Assembly: GCA_946800325.1 (NCBI GenBank)
Contig: OX326957.1
Location: 16,924,591 to 16,988,590, forward strand
Reading direction: 5' to 3'
Length of the DNA stretch: 64,000 nucleotides
Source of the DNA: Luzula sylvatica
Taxonomy: Eukaryota > Streptophyta > Magnoliopsida > Poales > Juncaceae
In this document: positions 55,877-64,000 of the stretch, in pieces
How the letters are laid out: each line of letters starts with the position of its first letter
Position numbering within the stretch: the stretch's first letter is position 1
Notes under the pieces: generated by a model
What the model was told of the DNA's origin: nothing
The model's database searches: none
The model's input: only the letters and a program-made list of their open reading frames with translations
Translations under genes and position numbers: made by a program

Positions 55877-56265
55877 TTGGATTCCCCTCCTTTTCCCGAT
55901 TAATTCGATAAATAATATCATATTTTCAGATTAAGGACGAGAGAGCAAAAGTGTTACGGTTGAAACTGTGTTAGGTTAATTGTTGAAATACTTAACGTTG
56001 ACACGGTTTGAACCATGCTGAAACAGTGAACGTAGACACGGTTTGAACCGTGATTAAGCAGTAAACGTAAACACGGTTCTAACCGTGTTTAAACAGTAAA
56101 CGTAGACACGGTTCAAACCGCGCTTAAACAGTAAACGTACATACGATTCAAACTGTGCTTAATTAGTAAACGTAGACACAGTTCAAACCATGCTTAATTA
56201 GTAAACGTAGACATGGTTCAACCGTGCTTAAACAGTAAACGTAGACACGGTTCAAAAACTATTAC

Positions 56266-57117
56266 CTTCGACTGAAATTTCGAGAGGGTTGCGTAGTTGA
56301 AAGATACCAATTAGTTTAGAGTCGAGACTGAAATTATTCCAAAATGTTCAACTTACCTCCTACTAAAATCTGCACATTTTTACTCCCTAACCTTTCAAAA
56401 TGTGTGCAACTTGCTCTTTCCATCAATTAATTGTCTAGTCATCAGTTAACTGCTGAGGTGGCAATGTGACGTGAAATTTTTTTAGTTGAATTAAGTGATG
56501 ACGTAAAAATATTCATTAAATACTAAAATATCCATTAAAATCAAACTCATTAACCATTAAAATCAAACCCAATATCCATTAAAACTACACTCATTAACCA
56601 TTAAAACTAAATCCCGAGCTGATTATTCACAACTAATAAAATAGAATGCTTACAAAATATATGGCGATTATTATTTTCTAGTGATATTTTTTTTGTTCGA
56701 TATTTTGCAGTGCTTGCCTGAGGAGTGAGGAATGAACCCCCCACATTTGGCTGGTCTAATCGGAAAACAACTCAATCTAAGACTCTCTAGTGGCCACACC
56801 TGGTAAGTGGGTCTGATAAGTTCTGGTTCGAAATTGGTTTTACAGTCTGGCTGGTTTGAATCACATACCCCCAAATATACGAAAGTTGACCTTTCATGGA
56901 AATATCATATTATCGCCACACAAAATTCTCATGACACATCAAAACATGATAATCATATTTTCATGACTCGATTCTTTAAAATAAATTATAATTTTCTCTT
57001 CGTTCAAGCACACTTTATTATTATGTTGGAAGAGAGAAATAAGAATTAATCCTACTAATACATTTTACAAGTATTTTTCTTAATTCTTAGAGTGCCACGT
57101 CATTATATTAATTTTAA
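56266..57117. other. spacer with a short ACCATTAAAA repeat
   Basis: No gene recognised. 56510-56615 loosely repeats ATCCATTAAAATCAAACTCA/ATTAACC. 56340-56480 (CTCCCTAACCTTTC...CTTGCTCTTTCC) resembles one half of a Mutator-type MITE but no partner end was found. Confidence 0.3.
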
Positions 57118-57408
57118 GGGAAATTATACCTTGTCTCCCAAACCCATCCCCACTTCCACGATGCCATCACCATGGGTTTGGGGGTTAATTTCTTGCTCCA
57201 ATTTGCATCCCACTCTCTCTCCGGATTAACGACTCTTTCGAATTAACAGTTAATTCGAATATAATTAACACCTAATATAAGTACATAATAATTCATTATT
57301 TCAATTAACAAGTAATTCAATTAACAGTTAATCGAGTTGGGTATTTTTTGGGAGATGGATAGTATATCGGCAACCCCCAAATGCATTTGGGGTATAGTAA
57401 ATTATCTC
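57118..57408. mobile_element. Mutator-like MITE (9-bp TSD)
   Basis: Starts GGGAAATTATACCTTG and ends GGGGTATAGTAAATTATCTC (inverted: GAGATAATTTACTATACCCC). Perfect 9-bp duplication TAATTTTAA (57109-57117 and 57409-57417). 291 bp. Inner inverted CCCAAACCC/GGGTTTGGGGG also present. No coding sequence. Confidence 0.75.
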
Positions 57409-57474
57409 TAATTTTAATTAGTTGTGCATTGAATCTAAATCTTAATCTTTGTCTAAACCTAGAGTCAGTCACAC

Positions 57475-58397
57475 TAGTGTAGTGCCAAAACCCTTAAGGG
57501 TCCCGCCCGACCCGACCCGCCCGACCCGCCCGTTTGGCAAACGGGTTGAAACCCGGCGGGTCAACGGGTACGGGTCCAAGGGCGGGTTTCAACCAATGGT
57601 TACCACTAAACCCGTGTAAACCCGCCCGTTTGGCAAACCCGTCACTGTGCAACCCGACCCGCCCGTGCACCCGCCCGACCCGTCACTGTTCACTATTCAC
57701 TATTCACTAGTCACTGTTCACTATGCACTATTCAATGATGTTGAAGAGACTAGTACCGCCGTCACGGATGTTGATACGGATGATGAATTTGATCCCGATG
57801 GAGAAAATCCGCATTGGTATATTGAACAAATGCGCAATATACAAATATAGGTTTGGTATTATATATGCACTCTTTAATTTTTTTTTCTAATTATTCAATA
57901 TTATTATACGTCATCTAAATATTTACTAATAAAAAAAAAGTTAGAACTCCGCCTATGTTATTTTTTTAACAAGGTAAATTAGTAACATAGTCGGTCACAA
58001 GCCCGGAATAAAGGAGGAGAGTAACTTTTTTTCAACTTTTTTTCATATTGAAATTTTTTTTCTTGTAAAAAATTAGTTGCATATTTTTATTTCGAATAAA
58101 AATTGTTAACCAAATATTTTTATATTTTTATTCACATTTTTAAAATTTATTTTTTTGAATATTTTTTGAAATCACTGTTCACGCCCGGGACCCTTCGGCC
58201 CGTCAACCCGCCCGTCCCGCCCGGGACCCGTCTCGCCCGCCGGGTCTAAGGGCGGGTTTTCCCCATCCCTCCAAACGCACCCGTCCAAACCCGTGCCCGT
58301 GCAACCCGTCAAACCCGTGCACCCGTGCCCGTCTAGACCCGCGCCCGTGCAACCCGTTTGTGCTAGGGACCCGACCCGTGCCCGTGGCACTACACTA
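57475..58397. mobile_element. hAT-like element with GACCCGCCC arms
   Basis: TAGTGTAGTGCCA...TGGCACTACACTA perfect 13-bp terminal repeats with perfect 8-bp duplication AGTCACAC (57467-57474 and 58398-58405). Arms are GC-rich arrays of CCCGACCCGCC / CCCGTGC words (57505-57680; 58180-58380); the 500-bp centre is AT-rich. A CACTATTCACTATTCACTAG-like run is at 57686-57730. A short frame ending DEFDPDGENPHWYIEQMRNI (57735-57850) may be a transposase or host-gene scrap; not recognised. Confidence 0.88.
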
Positions 58398-58405
58398 AGT
58401 CACAC

Positions 58406-59100
58406 CCACACCCTTTACTCAAGTCTCAGTCACACTCACATCCCATACTCATACCTCACGCCTCTTCTTATTCTTTCAACAAACCTCTCTTCAGTCTTCG
58501 GTCTTCAGTCAACACACCCCTCTTCAGTCTCCGACGTCTCTATCTCTGCCTTCAGAGTTTCAGAGGTACATCTCGGCACTCTTGTCTTTTCGTCATTCTT
58601 CGTCTCCGCCTTTTCTTCACCTTCTTGTCCGTGCTTGGAGGGTTCTCTCCTTCTCGACCCCGGCTTGCACTTCTCGAGCAGTTCTTCTCCGCATGTAAGT
58701 CTTCTCCAGATAGGTCGCCTCGGTATCTGCAATTACCCTCTACTTCTCGTTTGTCTCTATATTATCAATCAAGGCAGATTTTCGCTGGGGATCTGCAATA
58801 GCAATGGAAAGCTTCATGGATTCAATCAAGAGTATCGATGAAGATTATCCACTGTATGTTTCTCCTTTTTCTAAAAAAATGGGTTTAAAGGTATTTCAAA
58901 TGCACAAAATGAATAATTTTGCATTTTTCCCTTGGTTCAGACTAGATTGTGCATTTTTCTCTTGTTTTTTCTTTTTTCAATATTCCCCAAATACTAAAAT
59001 CCTTCATTTTCATCAATTGTGTTGTCCTTATATTGTTAATTTAATTGCAGAAAATTGTTAAGATGAAAGATCCTACACATGCTCGATGAAATGTCTCCAG
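58406..59100 (+). other. unrecognised gene-like fragment with leader
   Basis: 58430-58800 is C/T-rich like a plant 5' leader. An ATG at 58804 gives MESFMDSIKSIDEDYPL and ends at a good donor CT|GTATGT (58854). A T-rich region then ends in TTAATTGCAG (59050), followed by AAAATTGTTAAGATG, which stops within a few codons in the spliced frame. I do not recognise a family. It may be the 5' end of a gene whose remainder is lost, perhaps because of the tandem duplication that follows. Confidence 0.3.
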
Positions 59101-59519
59101 GTACCACTTCCTATTTTCAATTGCAGAATTATGTTCAATTTTTAGATTAATTAAATCGACAAAAAAATCATTTATCTGTTTTCTTTTATATATGTATATA
59201 GAAAGCATTGAATATTCAAAGCCACTTGATAAGGCAAAGATATACATGGTTAACAGTTAACTCCCCTGTGAATATTACTTATGATAGGTTTGTTGATAAC
59301 TGCTAAATTAGATAAAAGTAGATAGTTTACACCGAATCACTGTGCGTGTTGTGATACAAACTATAATGGAAAAGTCAAACCAACTCATTAGGTTCTTGAT
59401 GATATAAATTATAAACATATACCATATAATTACTCTCACTATATACCAGTAAGTAATTAATATGAGTTTTGTTATCTGTTATTTATTGGAAGGATAGATC
59501 GTAAAAGAGTAATTCTGGT
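59101..59519. other. spacer
   Basis: AT-rich; no gene recognised. Confidence 0.3.
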
Positions 59520-60810
59520 GAACTAATATAATATTTGTTCTTGTTAATTATCATGTTGCATAAATCACAAAAATGAAATAACTTCAAACAGCAGGGGCAT
59601 TTTTGCATATTTCACGAAAGAGAATTTCTGCTATTGTATAATCAGTTATTACTTTTGCTTTATACAGTGAGATTTTTGCCCAATCTCATTTTTAAAAGGA
59701 TTAGTATGTGTTTCAAAATTTTACTTTATGTAGGGACCTTATTGCAAAATTTTGTTTTCATAAGAATTTGTATCCTTACTTGATTTGCTGCTTAATATTA
59801 AATTCTGACATAAATAAATTGTATGAGAAAAATGAAATGAAGTATATTTATTAGGGATTTAGATCAAATACTGTTGCATTTGTTCCAAAATATGAAATGA
59901 GGGGTATTGGTGATATAATACTTTTTGGTGATCTCATATACTGTTTTTGTTTAAAAAAAATACTTGTAAGATCAAATACCGGTAATGATTGAGTCAATTT
60001 GACAAAGTTTGCTTTTAAGGAGAAAAAATTGAAATTTTCTGTTTTGGAAGGGTAAATATGATATTTTGAGGTTTTATAGGAATGCGCGTGAAAAATCTGA
60101 CTAGAGTCGAAAAGAGAACAATCCCGGGCTGGAGAATATACAAGAACTTCATCCTAATATTTTGAGGTTTATTTAATGATTTGATTGAATTCTGGTTAAT
60201 TATCATGAAAATGAAAATAACTTGAAAAAGCAGAGGTCTTTTTGCATATTTCACGAAAGAGCATTTCTGGTTATTTATGATCAGTTTTAATTTTGCTTAA
60301 TACAGTGATATTTTTGCCCAATCTCACTTTTAAAAGGATTATTATGAATTTTAATATTTTACTTCATGCAGGGACCTTATTGTAAAATTTCATTTTCACG
60401 AGGATTTGTATCATTACTTGAATTGCTGCTTAATAATCATTTCTGACATAAATAAATTGTATGAGAAAATTGAAATGAATTATACTTATTAGGGATTAAG
60501 ATCAAATACTGGATACTGAAGCATTTTTCCAAAAATATGAAATGAGGGCTATTGGTGATATAATACTATTTCATGATCTCAAATACTGTTAAATTTGTTT
60601 CAAAAATACTTTTTAAGATAAATGTTGTTAATGATTGGGTAAATTTGACAAAGTTTGCATTTTAGGAGACAAAACTAGAATTTTCTCTTTTGGAAGGATA
60701 AATATGATATTTTGAGGTTTTTAGGGATGTGCATGAAAAATCAGACTAAATAGAAGTCAAAAAGAGAATAATCGCAGGCTCGGAAAATATTAAAGAACTT
60801 CATCCTAATT
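59520..60810. repeat. tandem duplication of ~640 bp
   Basis: Landmarks recur in order about 630-648 bp apart: TTTTTGCATATTTCACGAAAGAG (59610/60240), AGGGACCTTATTG (59733/60371), GACATAAATAAATTGTATGAG (59808/60447), TAAATATGATATTTTGAGGTTTT (60051/60699). Copies differ by scattered substitutions and small indels. No coding sequence. Confidence 0.85.
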
Positions 60811-62768
60811 GAGTCTCACTTTTGCTGTCAGATAATTTAGTAATATTATTAAGACTAGAAATATTGTTCGTACTTCGCTGTGATTTTTATATTTTTTTGT
60901 AGTATACAAACTAATTAATTATTTAATTTGTAATGTAAAGCATATGCACACAAATTATAATTAAGAATTCAATGAAAAAAGTATATAAATGTCATGCTAT
61001 ATTAGTAAACTATATATCATTTTTATACATTGATTCTGATGATTATACAAAAAAAATATTAAAAAAAAACACACATCGATATCACTCTATTATGTTCTCT
61101 ACTATGTTTTAACATACAAAAATATAATGTCATGAAAAGTAATGACAAATGATTTTGCCATGACCTACATGATATTATTAGAATAATATTTACTTTAAAA
61201 CCCCCCACTTCCAATTCAAATAGTGACATAAAAAATATTGACAACCAAATTTTATATTACCGGGTAGCACAAATAATCTCGACCACATTAAAAAGGACGA
61301 ATGTCAATTGTGCGGATTGATGAAACCACCACACTAAAAGGAAGAAAATATAATTATGTACATAAATGAATGAGAAATAAGTATTAATAATGATTTAATT
61401 TTGACAAATATACAAATTTTGACGTCTGCAAAAATTCTTGGATGAGATGTGTGAATTTGAAATACCACCTCATATGACATATAAATATATTATTATTTAC
61501 AATGTCAAAGCTAAAAAGTCAATAACCTCATAAAAAATGTCATGCAAAATAATGAAGTAAAAAATGAATGTTCTAGATTCATTTCTTTTTACATCTTGGG
61601 GTGAAAACATGAATGCAAAAAACCTTCTATTTAAAGGGAGAGAGATTTTGGATATTTGTTAAAAGAACCTACATTATTACCGAATGCAAAAAATCTTCTA
61701 TTTAATTATTTGCGTTTCAACCCCTGTGTATTTGATTAGTTTTTGACATCCACATTAGTGCATTACATAAAAAGCAGTATTGTGCCTTTGTATGATAGTG
61801 TTCATTGCGCCATCGATCCAGTTTTGAAAAGGAAATATCATAAGTAAAGTGCAGATTTTGCCATATATTTTTGAAGAAAACTTGAATAATTATAGCCCAA
61901 AGTTTTGTTGATGTAATGATCGTCAATTGTTTTGGTTAATATGCTCATTAGATTGCTATACTAGATAATGATGACTTGATATATTTTAAATCTACAAAGA
62001 ACTAAATCTGTTCTTATTATATGGTATTTTGTATGGATTATTAGTAAGGGGATGGGGGATGATATGTGATTTTTGGTACGAGTCCAATGTGAGGACCAAG
62101 ACACTAATTAATTTATGGTGTTTGCTGTGAACAATGTAAATCCGGATAAATTCAAATATTATCGACTTCTAATAGAACTAGGTAATGTATGAATACAAGC
62201 TAATCAATTGATGAGTGACTTCATCTCTTGACTCACATTCGGGTTAACCTGTACAAGGTCAACAATGGAGACAATTAAAATGTACATTGTGGTGTACGTC
62301 AGAATTTTGATTTTGGGACTTGCAAGTTAGGTTTTTGAAATAGTTCATTTTATTATCAAATGCAACAGAGTTGATCATATTTCCTGATTTTTGAATGTCC
62401 TATTTTCAATGTCATCTTCTTATACTTCATTCAAAAAAAAAAAAATGTCATCTTATACTTGCGATGCTTGCTAAAGTAATTATATAGTCCAATATTTAAT
62501 GTTGATTTTATCAAAATGAAAAAATAATCAAAAATATCTTTAGGACAACATGCATATTATGTAAACCAATTTAAGTCTTTTCTTATTTTTGTATAAAATA
62601 TACTTACATTTTTATTTAATACAAGCATGATAAAATAATATTAATACATCCGCAACGTATTTTCCTAGTATAAATTATGGGCTAAAGTCTGATTTTAATC
62701 AAGTCAAAGTTAAGTATTCAAACCGTGTGGGCCTACACGAGTCAGCATCAAAAACAAAGTGTCCATAC
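60811..62768. other. AT-rich intergenic stretch
   Basis: No gene recognised. GAATGCAAAAAA(C/T)CTTCTATTTAA occurs twice (61613, 61683), and ATGTCATCTT is repeated around an A-run near 62410-62455. Confidence 0.3.
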
Positions 62769-62776
62769 TCTGTGAT

Positions 62777-63376
62777 TAGGGGTGTCAACGGTTCGGATCC
62801 GGTTCGGATAGTGGTCATACCAGATCCAGATCCATATTGTCGGATCCGGATACGGTTCGGATAATAAACGGATACGGATACGGTTCGGATATTGTCGGAT
62901 ACGGATACGGATATGGTTCTGTTTCGGATATTAAAACGGATATTATGTTATCATAACGTAACTTACTTTTGAGCTATAAATATATATAATTTGTGACATG
63001 AACGATAAATATGATTATATTTAAACATAATTTTACGATTGTGAGTTAAATCATTTACAAATCATTAATTTGTATATGATTTTTCAACTAATATCAAATA
63101 TAATACATAAAAATAATATATAATATGAGTATCCGGATCCGATTTCGGATACTCGAATCTAGTTTCGAGTATCCGGATCCTAAAAATACCCGGATCCGGA
63201 ACACGGATCCGGTTCCCGCACCAAAACCGAATATCGAATCCGGTTCCGGATCTTAAAATTAGCAACCAGATCCATATCCGGATCCACTCGGATTCGGATA
63301 TTTTTTTCGAATCCGGATATTTTTTCGGATACGGTTCGGGTCGGTTCGGGCAATATCCACACCATTGACATCCCTA
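62777..63376. mobile_element. hAT-like element with CGGATCCGG / ATACGG arms
   Basis: Starts TAGGGGTGTCAACGGTTCGG and ends CACCATTGACATCCCTA, with a perfect 8-bp duplication TCTGTGAT (62769-62776 and 63377-63384). Both arms are arrays of GGATCCGG, GGATACGG and GGTTCGGAT words; the ~170-bp centre is AT-rich. 600 bp, no transposase. Minus-strand frames rich in Arg/Asp/Pro are artefacts of the arm repeat. Confidence 0.85.
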
Positions 63377-63420
63377 TCTGTGATTAATCTAGTCATTCCA
63401 AAACAAAGCTGACACTTTAA

Positions 63421-64000
63421 GCATGGTTCAAACCTAACACAGTTTCAACCGTAACACTTTTGCTCTCTCGTCCTTAATCTGAAAATATGATATTATTTAT
63501 CAAATTAATCGGGAAAAGGAGGGGAATCCAAATATGCCCTTGGTTTTGCGAAATACTCCTCTCTACTTCGGAAATTAATACCAAATTAGATTTACTTAAT
63601 TATTTTTTAAATAATAATATGAATTCATAATATTTTACATACTAAACCGTATTAAAATAGATAAGATCTAGTTATATATTACAAATCGTGTCAACAAGCG
63701 TTTGTCACGGTGTGGGATGCACCGATTCTTGACAAACGCTTATTGACGCGATTTGTAATATATATCCAGATCTTACCTATTTCAGTACGGTTTAGTATAT
63801 AAAATATTTCAAATTCATATAATTATTTTAAAAAAATTAAGTAAATATGATTATGTGTTAATTTAAGGTGTAGAAAGATGTATTTCGCAAAACCAATGGA
63901 ATATTTGGGTTCCACTTCTTTTTCCGATTCATTTGATATATAATATCATATTTTTCGGATTAAGGACGAGAGAGAAAAAGTGTTGCGGTTGAAACGGTGT
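63421..64000. mobile_element. foldback-like palindromic element, copy B (cut by window end)
   Basis: One leading CATGGTT unit, left arm 63430-63700, centre with AAGCGTTTGTCA / TGACAAACGCTT around CGGTGTGGGATGCACCG (about 63697-63735), then the inverted arm running to the window end at GTTGCGGTTGAAACGGTGT. The right arm matches the left arm of copy A almost base for base over 52680-52830 (one difference seen), in opposite orientation. The flanking 36-bp array, if present, lies beyond 64000. Confidence 0.8.

Larger units (their letters stand above)
52536..56265. mobile_element. foldback-like palindromic element, copy A (interrupted)
   Basis: Reading left to right: array of about four 36-bp units (52536-52680), arm (52681-52917), insertion (52918-54607), centre with inverted AAGCGTTTGTCA...TGACAAACGCTT (about 54630-54675), inverted arm (to 54843), solo-LTR insertion (54844-55881 including TSD), rest of inverted arm (55882-55985), and inverted array of about seven to eight 36-bp units (55986-56265). 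Without insertions it would be about 1 kb. No protein is encoded. Superfamily unassigned; the architecture resembles Foldback or long-TIR Mutator-like elements. No target duplication identified. Confidence 0.65.

Noticed and set aside
58293..58841. 182-residue Pro/Ser-rich protein
   Set aside because: Starts in the repeat arm of a hAT-like element and runs through a C/T-rich leader; composition-driven.
63065..63371. Arg/Asp/Pro-rich minus-strand proteins
   Set aside because: Translation of the GGATCCGG arm repeat of the hAT-like element.

Overview
The window is plant nuclear DNA, most likely from a eudicot. It is AT-rich, has short spliced plant-type genes (an NB-ARC/LRR resistance gene, a DUF26 cysteine-rich receptor-like gene, a plant FkbM-type methyltransferase, a KIN-14-type kinesin remnant) and is dominated by plant transposon families (Ty1/copia, hAT-like, Mutator-like, CACTA, Helitron). 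I cannot name the species. Layout: 225-6249 is a nearly intact, young Ty1/copia element whose two 291-bp LTRs differ at one base. 6.7-10.9 kb holds a DUF3444 gene scrap, small inverted-repeat elements and a CACTA end with a hAT-like element nested in it. 11.76-12.78 kb is a two-exon methyltransferase gene with a premature TGA. A degenerate Helitron follows. From 15.05 to 24.3 kb on the minus strand lies a CC-NB-ARC-LRR gene that appears to be split by an intron of about 6.2 kb. The putative intron is full of LTRs of one family, palindromic motifs, a microsatellite and retroelement scraps. 25-34 kb is repeat country: a perfect-TSD hAT element inside a Helitron tail, a BED zinc-finger transposase scrap, a 5.25-copy 115-bp minisatellite and two related TIR elements with CGTATCC arms. 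34.4-35.55 kb is a truncated cysteine-rich receptor-like gene (two DUF26 domains, no kinase). 36.8-38.1 kb holds a reverse-oriented LTR with primer-binding site and a broken KIN-14 kinesin motor. 38.5-40.9 kb is a 5'-truncated copia element that ends against a satellite array.

The satellite (about 40.95-48.33 kb) is roughly 41 head-to-tail monomers of about 175 bp with signs of higher-order structure. It is followed by AT-rich duplicated DNA carrying a Mutator-like MITE. Next (51-56.3 kb, and again from 63.4 kb to the window end) comes a palindromic foldback-like repeat system: inverted arms around a short centre, flanked by arrays of a 36-bp unit whose core is CACGGTT-YR-AACCGTG. One copy is interrupted by a minisatellite/Helitron insertion and by a 1,033-bp solo LTR with a perfect 5-bp target duplication. 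57-63.4 kb has a Mutator-like MITE and two more hAT-like elements with GC-rich short-repeat arms, plus an unrecognised gene-like fragment and a 640-bp tandem duplication.

No operon-like cooperation exists here. The functional candidates are the methyltransferase (C-terminal truncation), the CNL resistance gene and possibly the DUF26 protein; everything else is repeats or remains. The most interesting signals are the satellite, the foldback system, a set of hAT-like elements sharing one architecture but with unrelated short-repeat arms, and the long-intron resistance gene. All boundaries were read by eye; identities and copy numbers are approximate unless given exactly.
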